Positions 44,077 to 54,300 of a DNA stretch of 64,000 nt are shown here, piece by piece. The DNA comes from Allomuricauda ruestringensis DSM 13258 (GTDB taxonomy: Bacteria; Bacteroidota; Bacteroidia; Flavobacteriales; Flavobacteriaceae). The stretch is taken from NCBI RefSeq assembly GCF_000224085.1, contig NC_015945.1:2968501-3032500 (forward strand), written 5' to 3'. The translations under genes were made by a program, and so were the position numbers. The notes under the pieces were generated by a model. The model was given only the letters and a program-made list of their open reading frames with translations. It did no database searches and had not been told where the DNA came from. How positions within the stretch are numbered: position 1 is the stretch's first letter; each line of letters begins with the position of its first letter.

Positions 44077-46596
44077 TTAATGGGTCCATGGTTCTGGCAT
44101 TTTCTGTTCTCTCATAGGGATAAACGCCAAACTGTCATCCCTATCATCAGAGTTCACAAAATGCTTGAATCTTTTTCCGATTTCTTCGTTTTCCACAGCT
44201 TGTTTCCATTCGCATTCATACCTGTCCACGAGATCTTGCATATCGCTTTCCAATTCTTGGGCAATGTTTAAACTGTCTTCGATCACCACACGTTTGAGCT
44301 GTTCAATGCCGCCTTCGAGTTTCTCCAACCAGGCAGCTGTTCGCATCAGTGGAGCTGCGGTGCGTATATAGTACATTAAAAACCGGTCCAAGTATGTGAT
44401 CACCGTTTCATTATCTATTTGTTCTGCCAGCAGTTGTGCATGTTTGGGCGTTGCCCCACCATTACCGCATACGTAAAGGTTCCAACCACCCTCTACGGCT
44501 ATCACACCAAAATCTTTTCCTCGTGCTTCGGCACATTCTCTGATACAGCCCGAGACACCTCCTTTTAATTTATGTGGAGACCGTAGCCCCTTGTAGCGCT
44601 CTTCCAAGGCAATGGCAAAACTTACGCTCTCATCCATACCGTAACGGCACCAGGTTGAGCCTACACAGCTTTTCACCGTTCGTAAAGCTTTGCCGTAGGC
44701 GTGACCACTTTCAAACCCTGCAGCAATCAATTTTTTCCAGATGGCAGGCAAATCATTTAATTGGGCACCAAATAGATCAATACGCTGCCCCCCAGTTATT
44801 TTGGTGTACAAATCATAGGTTCGGGCTATTTTACCCAAAACGATCAATTTTTCGGGTGTAATTTCTCCACCCGGCACTCTTGGTACCACCGAGTAGGTTC
44901 CGTTCCTTTGGATATTCGCCAAAAAGCGATCGTTGGAATCTTGAATCACATCTTCCTTATTGGCCGTATCATTATAAATGGTGGCAAAAATGGAGGCCAC
45001 TGCCGGCTTGCATACCTCGCAGCCATCTCCTTTACCGCACTCATCAAGAGCCTGATCGTAGGTAGTAATGCCCTTTACTTTTATTATGCCAAACAATTCC
45101 TGTCTGGTGTATTCAAAATGTTCACAAATAACACCCTTCACTTCTTTCCCCATGGATTTTAAGGTTTCGTTGACCAGTTCCACCACCATGGGTTTACATC
45201 CCCCACAACCTGTAGTGGCCTTGGTGCAACTTATAATATCCTTTAGGGAATCAGATTCACCATCTAAGAGCGATGAGCAAATTTTTCCTTTGGAAATACT
45301 TTCGCACGAACATATTTGAGCAGTATCGGGAAGATCCATTGCATTACCAAAGGCAGAGCCTCCTTCTCCACGGTTTCCTACGATCAATTCTTCCGCATTA
45401 TCCGGTAATGCCATGCCGTTCAAATACATTTGGTGCAAGATGTTGTAATCTGAAGCATCGCCAACAAGGATTCCGCCCAAAAGCGTTTTGCCGTCATGAC
45501 TTACATTGATGCGTTTATAGAGATGTTTAGTTTTATTTTCGAAAATAATGGACAGGCCTTTGTGCGCAGGCATGTAAGGCGTGCCAAAACTGGCCACATC
45601 AACGCCCATTAACTTCAGTTTGGTGGACATATCAATATCATCGGGCATAATGATGTCTTGGTTTCCCAAAATTTGGTTTACGGCCACATCCGCCATTTCA
45701 TATCCTGGGGCCACAAGGCCGTATATCATTTGATTGTAAAGTGCAACTTCACCTATGGCATAAATATCCTTTACGGAAGTTTGCATTTTATTGTTTACCA
45801 CAATACCACCGCGATTCCCCATTTCAAGTCCGCAGGTCTTGCCTAGTTCGTCCCTTGGTCGAATTCCTGCGGAAATAATGAGCATGTCCACATCCAGGCA
45901 ATCATCTTCACCGAATTCCATTCCTTCAATGACCTTGTCACCCAATATTTGATTGGTTGCTTTGCTGAGGTGAATACGTATTCCCATGGATTCCAGTTGA
46001 AGCCGAAGCACATTGCTGCTTCTAGTATCCAATTGGCGAGGCATTAGTTTTGGAGCAAACTCCACCACATGGGGTTCCAGTCCCATATCCAAAACAGCTT
46101 TGCCGGCTTCCAGCCCCAAAAGCCCACCACCCAATATGGCAGCTCTTCCATTGGGCTTTATAGCCTTTATTTGTGATGCATAGGCCATCATATTTTCCAA
46201 ATCCTCGATGGTACGGTACACAAAAACGCCTTCCTTCTCCATACCGCGAATTGGCGGGACAAAAGGAACCGAGCCGGTTGCCAATACCAAATAATCGTAG
46301 GTATAGGTTTGTCCTGTGGCCGTATGGATTTCTTTTTTACCATTTTCTATATCGGTAACTCGTTGCCCTGTAATAAGTTCAATACCATTACCTTGATACC
46401 AATCGGCAGGGGCTAGTTCCAATGCTTTGGCATTCTTACTCTCAAAATACGCACTGAGGTGCACCCTGTCATACGCGGGACGAGGTTCCTCACCGAAGAC
46501 CAACAATCTATATTCTGACCTTGAGGGTTGGGCAATGAATTTTTCACAAAACTTATACCCTACCATTCCGTTACCTACAACGATTACTGTTTTCAT
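44077..46596 (-). CDS. nirB: Assimilatory nitrite reductase large subunit
   Basis: 839 residues. FAD/NAD(P)-binding oxidoreductase half (1-about 400; GNGMVGYKF and LGGGLLGLEAGKAVLDMG), two BFD-like [2Fe-2S] regions (ICSCESISKGKI..ATTGCGGCKP and GKGDGCEVCKP), then the nitrite/sulfite reductase half with the siroheme-[4Fe-4S] ligands CVGSTWC (C-x5-C) and SGCIREC (C-x3-C). It reduces nitrite to ammonium by six electrons. Siroheme comes via the methyltransferase encoded divergently at 46718. Promoter region holds two TACGTA palindromes. Confidence 0.95.
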   Translation of the reverse strand: MKTVIVVGNGMVGYKFCEKFIAQPSRSEYRLLVFGEEPRPAYDRVHLSAYFESKNAKALELAPADWYQGNGIELITGQRVTDIENGKKEIHTATGQTYTYDYLVLATGSVPFVPPIRGMEKEGVFVYRTIEDLENMMAYASQIKAIKPNGRAAILGGGLLGLEAGKAVLDMGLEPHVVEFAPKLMPRQLDTRSSNVLRLQLESMGIRIHLSKATNQILGDKVIEGMEFGEDDCLDVDMLIISAGIRPRDELGKTCGLEMGNRGGIVVNNKMQTSVKDIYAIGEVALYNQMIYGLVAPGYEMADVAVNQILGNQDIIMPDDIDMSTKLKLMGVDVASFGTPYMPAHKGLSIIFENKTKHLYKRINVSHDGKTLLGGILVGDASDYNILHQMYLNGMALPDNAEELIVGNRGEGGSAFGNAMDLPDTAQICSCESISKGKICSSLLDGESDSLKDIISCTKATTGCGGCKPMVVELVNETLKSMGKEVKGVICEHFEYTRQELFGIIKVKGITTYDQALDECGKGDGCEVCKPAVASIFATIYNDTANKEDVIQDSNDRFLANIQRNGTYSVVPRVPGGEITPEKLIVLGKIARTYDLYTKITGGQRIDLFGAQLNDLPAIWKKLIAAGFESGHAYGKALRTVKSCVGSTWCRYGMDESVSFAIALEERYKGLRSPHKLKGGVSGCIRECAEARGKDFGVIAVEGGWNLYVCGNGGATPKHAQLLAEQIDNETVITYLDRFLMYYIRTAAPLMRTAAWLEKLEGGIEQLKRVVIEDSLNIAQELESDMQDLVDRYECEWKQAVENEEIGKRFKHFVNSDDRDDSLAFIPMREQKMPEPWTH

Positions 46597-46636
46597 ATCA
46601 TGAAATTTTCAAGCATAGGTCAAAACTAAGTATAAT

Positions 46637-46675
46637 TACGTATTATATTAATAATATTTTCAAAAAAAATACGTA
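46637..46675. promoter_or_regulatory. Paired TACGTA sites in the nirB/cobA divergent promoter
   Basis: TACGTA occurs at 46637-46642 and 46670-46675, 33 bp apart (about three helical turns), each followed by TT. The same motif lies before narK and the nitrate reductase gene. Candidate target of the NarL-type regulator encoded at 50546 (inference). Confidence 0.55.
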
Positions 46676-46717
46676 TTCTTGTTACGAGATTCATAAAAAT
46701 CAAAACATAATATTGGG

Positions 46718-47494
46718 ATGCAGCAATACATGAATAAAGCAAAAGTTACTTTGGTAGGTGCAGGGCCAGGAGCCTCAGACCTAATTACATTGAGGGGTTT
46801 ACGGGTTTTACGACAAGCGGATGTGATTTTGTACGATGCTCTTGTGGATACATCTCTTTTAAATGAGTTGGATGATGGTGTACCTAAAATATACGTAGGT
46901 AAACGATGCAGTAAACACAGTCTTGCGCAGGTGGATACCAATAGGTTGATTGTGGAAAGTGCCCTTAGGTATGGACATGCTGTACGATTAAAAGGAGGCG
47001 ATCCCTTTGTTTTCGGAAGGGGTGCGGAGGAATTGGAATATGTGGAATCGTTTGGTATCCCGGTTGAGGTGGTTCCAGGCGTTTCCAGTGCAATCGCAGT
47101 ACCGGCCAGCCAAGGCATTCCATTGACCAAAAGAGGGGTGAGCAATAGTTTTTGGGTGGTTACGGCCACCACCGAGCAAGGAGGGTTTTCCAAGGATTTT
47201 CAATTTGCTGCGCAATCTTCCGCAACACTGGTCATACTCATGGGAATGCGTAAGTTGGGCATCATCTCCGCCGCGCTTCGTCAACATAGAGGAGGAAACA
47301 CACCCGTGGCCATTATACAGAACGGGACTTTGACTTCGGAAACTTGTAGTACTGGTGTGTTAAGTGACGCAGAAGCACTGTTGGCCCATGTGGATACCAG
47401 TCAACCCGGTATTATAATAATAGGTAATGTGGTTACCGAACATCCTGCATTTTTTGAAGAAACCATTCAGAGGGCTATAAATATGGAGCTTTAA
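46718..47494 (+). CDS. cobA: Uroporphyrinogen-III C-methyltransferase
   Basis: 258 residues, SAM-dependent SUMT that makes precorrin-2, the precursor of siroheme for NirB. Family boxes in order: VGAGPGASDLITLRGLRVL, YVGKRCSKHSLAQ, VRLKGGDPFVFGRGAEEL, GVSSAIAVPASQGIPLTKRGVS. An ATG at 46730 (MNKAKVTLVGAGPG) is an equally good start. Divergent from nirB across a promoter with paired TACGTA sites, so nitrite reductase and its cofactor are co-induced. No precorrin-2 oxidase/ferrochelatase gene is in the window. Confidence 0.92.
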   Translation: MQQYMNKAKVTLVGAGPGASDLITLRGLRVLRQADVILYDALVDTSLLNELDDGVPKIYVGKRCSKHSLAQVDTNRLIVESALRYGHAVRLKGGDPFVFGRGAEELEYVESFGIPVEVVPGVSSAIAVPASQGIPLTKRGVSNSFWVVTATTEQGGFSKDFQFAAQSSATLVILMGMRKLGIISAALRQHRGGNTPVAIIQNGTLTSETCSTGVLSDAEALLAHVDTSQPGIIIIGNVVTEHPAFFEETIQRAINMEL

Positions 47495-47621
47495 TAAATG
47501 ATACAAATAAGTATCGAGCAGACAAGAAATGGTCTGTGAAGATATTAAATAAATAACTGAAGCAGCATAATTTTTGAAAAAATACAAATTAAGCCATCTG
47601 ATTTAGGAGACTGTGTAAAAA

Positions 47622-47700
47622 TACGTAGAAAATAGGAGTTTTAAATATTTTGATAAGTATTAATACTTAGTTTTAAATATTTAATCAAAAAAACTACGTA
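47622..47700 (+). promoter_or_regulatory. TACGTA sites and palindromes upstream of narK
   Basis: TACGTA at 47622-47627 and 47695-47700 (73 bp, about seven turns). Between them are two direct copies of TTTTAAATATTT (47639-47650, 47671-47682) flanking the perfect 14-bp palindrome AAGTATTAATACTT (47655-47668). The second TACGTA ends 2 bp before ATG 47703, so it cannot be an upstream activator site and may act by repression. Confidence 0.5.
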
Positions 47701-47702
47701 TT

Positions 47703-49103
47703 ATGAAAGCTACAAAATTAAACTTACTACATGTTAGAAGTATCCCCATTAGAACGTTTTGGATCTCTGCCATAGCCTTTTTCATATGCTTTTTTGCATG
47801 GTTCGGGATTGTGCCTTTTATGCCCGATGTGGTAAAAGACCTCGGCCTTACCCCTGCACAGAAATGGAACTCCATAATCCTTGCAGTTACGGGAACCGTG
47901 TTTGCACGATTGCTAATTGGAAAGTTATGCGATAAATACGGTCCCAGACTTTGCTATACTTGGTTACTGATTATCGGTGCCATACCGGTTATTTTAATAG
48001 GTTTGGCACAAACACCTTTTCAGTTTCTTCTCTGTAGGTTCTTTATCGGATTTATAGGCGCTTCCTTTGTTATTACCCAGTTCCACACTTCCATTATGTT
48101 TGCCCCTAATATTGTTGGTACGGCAAATGCCACGTCCGCAGGGTGGGGCAATCTTGGTGGGGGCGCCAACAGGTTGGGAATGCCCTTGATTGCTGCTGCA
48201 GTCGTAAGTTTTGGGGTTGCTGACGAGCTGGCGTGGCGCTATTCCATGATCATCGCAGGATTCGTCTGTTTTTTAATGGGGCTGATATACTACTTTTTTA
48301 CCCAAGATACCCCCAAAGGCAATTTTTCGGAATTACGAAAAACGGGGAATATGCCCGTTTTAAAAAAGGATAAAGTTTCCTTTTTAAGTACGCTAAAAGA
48401 TTATCGTGTTTGGATATTGTTCCTAGTGTATGCAGCGTGTTTTGGAATGGAACTCACGGTTTATGGCACCATGGACGATTACTTGCAAAATACTTTTGGC
48501 CTTGAGCGGATTACCGCGGGAAATATCGTACTGTCCTTTGCACTGATGAATATTTTTGCTCGTACCCTAGGTGGTTTTTTTGGTGATCGTTTTGGAAAAC
48601 TCAAAGGCCTTCGTGGTCGAGTACTCTTTCTTACGTTTATATTAATGGCCGAGGGCATTATGCTCTCTGTTTTTTCCATGACCACTAGCTTAGTTGTAGG
48701 AATTATTTTTTTGGTGGCATTCAGTCTTACGGTTCAGATGGCCGAAGGAGCCACATTCTCCGTGGTACCCTTTATCAATAAAAAAGCGATAGGTTCTATT
48801 TCCGGGATTGTTGGTGCAGGCGGAAATGTGGGGGCATTTTTGGCTGCTCTCTTGTTAAAATCTAAATCAGCAATGGCCGAAAGTGCTGCCTTAAAAGCCA
48901 ATGCTTCGTTGGGCGAGGAAGCGGCAAAAACTGCACAGGCCGCAGCTGCATCAGGAGCTGTGTCAAGCGGATATTTTGTTATTGGAATATTTGTGGTTGT
49001 GGCTGCGATAAGTGCCCTAGCCATTAAATTTTCTACGGCCGATGAAGAGGCAGTCCTTCTGGAAATGGATGGAAAACGGACCTTGTCCACTGTGGAAGCA
49101 TAG
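47703..49103 (+). CDS. narK: NarK-type nitrate/nitrite MFS transporter
   Basis: 466 residues with twelve membrane helices. The nitrate/nitrite porter signature is present: AWFGIVPFMPDVVKDLGLTPAQK near the N-terminus and the glycine-rich GWGNLGGGANRLGMPL (nitrate signature, TM5) and IVGAGGNVGAFLAALLL (TM11). It imports nitrate for the reductase encoded at 51363 and may export nitrite. First gene of the rightward transport/regulation segment. Confidence 0.92.
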   Translation: MKATKLNLLHVRSIPIRTFWISAIAFFICFFAWFGIVPFMPDVVKDLGLTPAQKWNSIILAVTGTVFARLLIGKLCDKYGPRLCYTWLLIIGAIPVILIGLAQTPFQFLLCRFFIGFIGASFVITQFHTSIMFAPNIVGTANATSAGWGNLGGGANRLGMPLIAAAVVSFGVADELAWRYSMIIAGFVCFLMGLIYYFFTQDTPKGNFSELRKTGNMPVLKKDKVSFLSTLKDYRVWILFLVYAACFGMELTVYGTMDDYLQNTFGLERITAGNIVLSFALMNIFARTLGGFFGDRFGKLKGLRGRVLFLTFILMAEGIMLSVFSMTTSLVVGIIFLVAFSLTVQMAEGATFSVVPFINKKAIGSISGIVGAGGNVGAFLAALLLKSKSAMAESAALKANASLGEEAAKTAQAAAASGAVSSGYFVIGIFVVVAAISALAIKFSTADEEAVLLEMDGKRTLSTVEA

Positions 49104-49154
49104 TGTATCACTACTGAAAAAACGATTTGTCAACCTAATCTCATAAGGAACACT

Positions 49155-50447
49155 ATGAAAACGATTAAAAAGAAAGGCATATTTGTACTTGCCCTTATTT
49201 GGATTCAATTTTCAATGGCACAATTTACCCTTGATGGGCAATTCAGGCCCAGGACAGAATATAGAAACGGGTACGGGAGTTTAATTCCCGATAATGCCGC
49301 CCCTGGTTTTGCAACTTCTACACGTGCCCGATTGAATGCTGGCTACCAAGCAACGAACTATTCATTTTATTTAAGTCTTCAAGATGTGATGGTGTGGGGG
49401 GAAAACCGGCAGTTACGACCGGATGATGAGAACAATTCCTTTGCGATTTTTGAAGCTTGGGCCAAACTTGACCTTGGTTCCGGTTGGTCCTCAAAATTGG
49501 GGCGACAGGTGCTTTCCTATGATGACCAGCGAATTTTGGGCGGAGTGGACTGGACGCAGCAGGGACGTAACCATGATGCAGCTATGGTGAAGTATGCCAA
49601 AGACAATTTCATACTTGACTTCGCCTTTGCTTTTAATCAGGATTTTGACAACCCCAGTGGGTATCAATCCATAGGCAATGCCTATAACACAACCGGATTT
49701 TTTAGTTACAAGACCATGCAAATGCTTTATCTGAAACAGAAATGGGAAAGTTTTGCCACCAGTTTACTTTTAATGAACAATGGTTTTCAAAACTTTGACG
49801 AGAACAATGAAGCAGATGGGGTAAGTAATTTGCAGACATTGGGCACGCACGTTACCTATGGTAAAGGTAGCTTTGGGATGTCCGGGAATGCCTTTTTGCA
49901 ACTAGGGGAGAGGCAAGGAGAATTGGATGTGAAAAATGCCTATCTGCTTGGCCTTGACTTTAGCTATAAAGTTTCTGAAAAAGTTGGTTTGGGGGCTGGC
50001 ATTGAAATTATAAGTGGGAATGATGGTTTGACCGTAGGTGAAACAGGTGCCTTTTTCCCTTTGTTCGGTACTAACCATAAATTCAATGGGTTGATGGATT
50101 ATTTCTATGTGGGCAACCATGCCAATAGCATTGGAATAGTTGATCTACATGCCAGCGCAAACTTTAAACTTGGTGAAAAATCCACACTTTTGGCTAAAAT
50201 CTGGAACTTTAAAGGTGACCAAGATTTGCCTAGTGGAGAAAACACATTGGGTACCGAAGTGGATTTGGTCTTGACGCAAAAATTTAATGGGTATGCACTT
50301 AAATTGGGGTATTCCCATCTATTTCCTACGGATGGCATGTACGAATTGAAAGGTGTGGACGAGGCAGATGCGGCCAGCAACCAAAATTGGGCTTGGGCCA
50401 TGTTGATAGTTAAACCTAAATTTTTTACAACAGCTAAACGGGATTAG
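49155..50447 (+). CDS. Outer-membrane channel, alginate-export-like family
   Basis: 430 residues: signal peptide ending FSMAQ, then a barrel with repeated amphipathic strands (GQFRPRTEYRNGYGSLI, ARLNAGYQATNYSFYLSLQDVMVWG, SSKLGRQVLSYDDQRILGGVDWTQQGRNHDAA). These match alginate_exp (PF13372)-type porins, which in Bacteroidota often occur with nitrate genes. It lies 51 bp after narK and probably lets nitrate across the outer membrane rather than exporting alginate, as no alginate genes are present (inference). A terminator follows at 50470. Confidence 0.82.
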   Translation: MKTIKKKGIFVLALIWIQFSMAQFTLDGQFRPRTEYRNGYGSLIPDNAAPGFATSTRARLNAGYQATNYSFYLSLQDVMVWGENRQLRPDDENNSFAIFEAWAKLDLGSGWSSKLGRQVLSYDDQRILGGVDWTQQGRNHDAAMVKYAKDNFILDFAFAFNQDFDNPSGYQSIGNAYNTTGFFSYKTMQMLYLKQKWESFATSLLLMNNGFQNFDENNEADGVSNLQTLGTHVTYGKGSFGMSGNAFLQLGERQGELDVKNAYLLGLDFSYKVSEKVGLGAGIEIISGNDGLTVGETGAFFPLFGTNHKFNGLMDYFYVGNHANSIGIVDLHASANFKLGEKSTLLAKIWNFKGDQDLPSGENTLGTEVDLVLTQKFNGYALKLGYSHLFPTDGMYELKGVDEADAASNQNWAWAMLIVKPKFFTTAKRD

Positions 50448-50469
50448 CATATTGATTTAGTTGGTTTTG

Positions 50470-50506
50470 AGAGCTGTTCCATCTTAAATTGGGGCAGCTC
50501 TTTTTT
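50470..50506 (+). terminator. Intrinsic terminator after the porin gene
   Basis: AGAGCTG (50470-50476) pairs with CAGCTCT (50495-50501) across an 18-nt loop and is followed by a T run, closing the narK-porin transcript. Confidence 0.6.
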
Positions 50507-50545
50507 ATATCCCTTATATTTCAACAAATCGATTATTTTTGTGTT

Positions 50546-51229
50546 ATGCAAGATTCTGAAATTCAAGATACCATAACCATAGTTTTGGCAGATGATCATT
50601 CATTGGTTAGAGATGGTATCCGGGCCCTTTTGGAAGAGGAGCCGGATTTGGATGTGATAGGAGAGGTTTCCAATGGATGGGATGCCCTTAAAATGGTAGA
50701 TGAAAAATCTCCAGACATTCTGATTATTGATATCCGTATGCCTGAATTGGGGGGAATTGAAACTGTGGAAAAGCTCAATGGCAAGGGCAAATCAGAGACC
50801 AAATCCATCATTCTTTCCATGCACGATTCAGAAGAGTATATTCTCAAGTCGGTACAGGCAGGTGCCAGTGGCTATCTTTTAAAGGATACGGGCAAAGCTG
50901 AATTTGTAAAGGCCATTCACATGGTTCAAGAAGGTGGGAAATATTTTAGTGGCGATATTTCCAATGTGTTGGTGAACAATCTATTCAGTTCTGGTAAAAA
51001 AGTCAAGACCTCGACCAAAGAACAAAAGAGCAACCCTTTTGAGCTAACCAATAAAGAGTTACGGGTATTGGAACTTATTTTGGCAGGATATACCAATAAG
51101 GAAATTTCAGAAAAGCTCGAAAACAGTAAAAGGACCATTGAGACCCATCGCTTCAATCTAATGAAAAAGATGGAAGTAAAAAACCTGATCGACCTTTCCA
51201 AAAAAGCCAACAAGTACAATTTAGTGTAG
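50546..51229 (+). CDS. NarL/LuxR-type response regulator
   Basis: 227 residues from ATG 50546 (MQDSEIQDTITIVLADDHS). A longer frame from 50489 adds 19 residues with no regulator character. Receiver domain with DD (LADDHSLVRDG), phospho-Asp in DILIIDIRMPELGG, T/S in KSIILSMHD, and Lys in SGYLLKDTG. C-terminal LuxR HTH (ELTNKELRVLELILAGYTNKEISEKLENSKRTIETHRFNLMKKM). Expected partner of the NarX-like kinase at 41203-43068. Candidate targets are the TACGTA pairs in the nitrate island. Confidence 0.9.
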   Translation: MQDSEIQDTITIVLADDHSLVRDGIRALLEEEPDLDVIGEVSNGWDALKMVDEKSPDILIIDIRMPELGGIETVEKLNGKGKSETKSIILSMHDSEEYILKSVQAGASGYLLKDTGKAEFVKAIHMVQEGGKYFSGDISNVLVNNLFSSGKKVKTSTKEQKSNPFELTNKELRVLELILAGYTNKEISEKLENSKRTIETHRFNLMKKMEVKNLIDLSKKANKYNLV

Positions 51230-51305
51230 GTTTTAATTCTTCATCATTTTACCGAAATTATTGTCATTCTCTCGATTTAGGGCATCATTTTTATGATATT
51301 TACAC

Positions 51306-51321
51306 TACGTATTTATACGTA
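51306..51321 (+). promoter_or_regulatory. Tandem TACGTA sites upstream of the nitrate reductase gene
   Basis: TACGTA at 51306-51311 and 51316-51321, exactly one helical turn apart, each followed by TT, 42 bp before ATG 51363. Same motif as at 46637-46675 and 47622-47700. Confidence 0.55.
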
Positions 51322-51362
51322 TTTTTTTAATTTTCAGCGTCGAAAAAACCTATACAAAGGCG

Positions 51363-54300
51363 ATGCAAGAAAAACAGGCCTATAATACAATTTGTTCCTA
51401 CTGTGGCGTGGGCTGTGGCATTACAGTGCATAAAGATGCTAAAGGCGTTCTTTCCGTGATAGGCGATGAGGATTATCCTGTAAACAAAGGGATGCTTTGT
51501 TCAAAAGGGAAAAATTTAAATTATGTAGCACAGGATACGAGCGATAGAATTTTGTATCCCGAAATGCGATGGAGTCGTAATCATCCTATGCAGCGTGTTA
51601 CCTGGGATATTGCTTTTAAACGTGCCGCCGCAGTTTTTAAAAGTATCATGGAACGTCATGGTCATGATAGTGTGGGCCTATATGTGTCCGGTCAATGTCT
51701 TACCGAAGAATATTATTTGGCCAATAAACTTACCAAAGGCTTTTTGGGAACCAATAATATTGATACAAATTCCAGGCTTTGTATGAGTTCTGCAGTGGTG
51801 GGCTATAAGAAAACAGTGGGCAACGATGCCGTTCCGATTGCCTATGCGGATATTGAGTTGGCAGACTGTTTTTTGATCGCCGGTGCCAATCCTGCTTGGT
51901 GCCACCCTATTTTGTTCCGCCGTATAGAAAAGCATAAGGAACAAAACCCGAAGGTTAAGTTAATCGTGGTAGACCCGCGTAAGACACAAACGTGTGCATT
52001 GGCAGACTTGCACCTACAAATATTGCCGGGAACCGATGTCATACTTTTTAATGCCATGGCCAGATGGTTGATTGAAAAGAAAAAAATAGACAAATCATTT
52101 ATACAGAAACACACCTCAAATTTTGAAGCATGTAAACAAATGGCCTTTGAACTTAGTATTCGAAAGGCAGCGGAAAAATGTGGTATAACGGCTGATGAAA
52201 TTCGTAAGGCAGCCAAAATGATTTCGGATGCGAAAGGGTTCATTAGTATGTGGACCATGGGATTGAACCAAAGTGTTATCGGGGTCGATAAGAATGTTTC
52301 TTTATTGAACCTTTCCTTGTTGACGGGTCAAATAGGGAAGCCGGGTTCGGGTCCTTTTTCGCTGACCGGTCAACCCAATGCCATGGGGGGCAGGGAGGTT
52401 GGCGGAATGGCCAGTTTGCTGGCCGCACATCGGGATTTGGGAAATCCCAAGCACCGTAAAGAAGTTCAGCAATTTTGGGGAGGAAAGGAAATAAAAGGGG
52501 AACCTGGGCTTACGGCAACCGAAATGTTCGATGCATTGGAATCGGGGAAAATGAAAGCTATTTGGATTATTTGCACCAACCCCGTGGTGAGTATGCCCAA
52601 TGCCAAGAAAATTGAAAAAGCACTCCAAAATGCCAATTTTGTCATTGTACAGGATATTTCCCATAATTCCGAGACCACAAAATATGCCGATTTAGTACTG
52701 CCAGCGGCAGGTTGGTTGGAAAAAGAGGGTACCATGACCAATTCCGAACGCCGGATAAGTTATTTGCCCAAAGTCATTGATGCTCCCGGCGAGGCCTTGC
52801 CCGATGCGGAAATTCTCTGGAGGTTTGCACAAGAAATGGGGTATAGTGGTTTTGACTACAACAATGTTTCCGAAGTCTATGATGAATACTGTTTGATGAC
52901 CAAGGGAACCAATATCGATATCTCGGGATTGTCACACGAGCGTTTGAAAAAGGAAGGGAGCTTCCAATGGCCCGTACCTTCCCCAGAGCATAATGGAACT
53001 CCCCGCCTTTTTCAAGACCAAAAGTATTTTACCGCCAATGGTAAGGTACATTTTAATGCGCCTCGCAACCTGTATAACAAGTCAGAAGTCGCCACGGCGG
53101 AATTTCCATTGGTACTCAATACAGGAAGGGTGAGAGATCAATGGCATACCCGAACCAAAACGGGAAAAGTAAAGCGTCTTTTGACCCACATTCCTGCCCC
53201 ATATCTTGAAATGAACAAGGTAGATGCCTATCTGCGTAAACTTAAGGAAGGAGATATTGCAGTGGTAAAAAGTCAAAGAGGTAGTGTTCGGGTTAAGGTA
53301 AGGATAAATTACGATATCAGGGAGCGTGTGGTTTTCCTTCCCATGCACTGGGGCAAAATATTGAACAATGATTTTAGTAGGGCAAATAACCTGACCAACG
53401 ATATTGTAGATTCCATTTCCAAAGAACCGGATTTCAAGTATTGTGCCGTTCAGGTAAAAAAATATCGTAAGCCCAAACAGAAAATCATCATCATCGGGGC
53501 TGGAGCTGCAGCTTATCGTTTTATTCAAACCTATCGTAAAAAAAACAAAGGGGACGAGATTCATGTATTTTCCAAGGAAGCGCAACCGTTCTACAACCGC
53601 GTTTTGCTTCCGGAATATGTAAACGAAGAACTGTCTTGGGAATCTCTTCAAAAATTAAAAAAGGGAGAGTTGGAAAAGCTTCGAGTAAGCCTGCATTCAA
53701 AGAATGGCATTCAAACAATCAATGTCAAAGAAAAATTTGTTCAGGACGATTTGGGCGAGTTCCATGATTACGATCTTTTGGTTATGGCTACGGGAAGCCG
53801 AGCATTTGTGCCCAATGAGGTACGCATGGATTTACCGGGAAGGTTTACCATGCGGGAAAGAAATGATGCAGACCGACTCAAAAAATATCTTTCAGAAACA
53901 AAGCTACCCCCAAGCGAACAGCATGTGGTAATTGTTGGAGGGGGCCTGCTAGGCCTTGAACTGGCAGCTGCCCTAAAAAAAATCAATATCAATATCAGCA
54001 TCATACAGCGTGCCCCCAGATTGATGGAACGTCAGTTGGACCCCGTTTCCAGTAAATTATTGGCCGAGGATGTTTCCGAGCGTGGAATTCAGTTGTTTTT
54101 TGACAACGAGGTCAGTACCATTTTTGAAGATGAAGGATCTCAGTACACCTTGATGGTCAATCTTAAGACGGGACGAACTTTACGGTGTAACGCCATTGTT
54201 TATGCGATTGGAACCAGACCCAATATATCTTTGGCAAAGGATGCCGGTCTAGAAACTAGAAGAGGTGTATTGGTAGACCCTTACCTTAAAACGAGTAATC

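Noticed and set aside
50534..50541. TATTTTTG as -7 box of the response regulator gene
   Set aside because: It ends 4 bp before ATG 50546, so transcription would begin inside the start codon; the true promoter is unclear.
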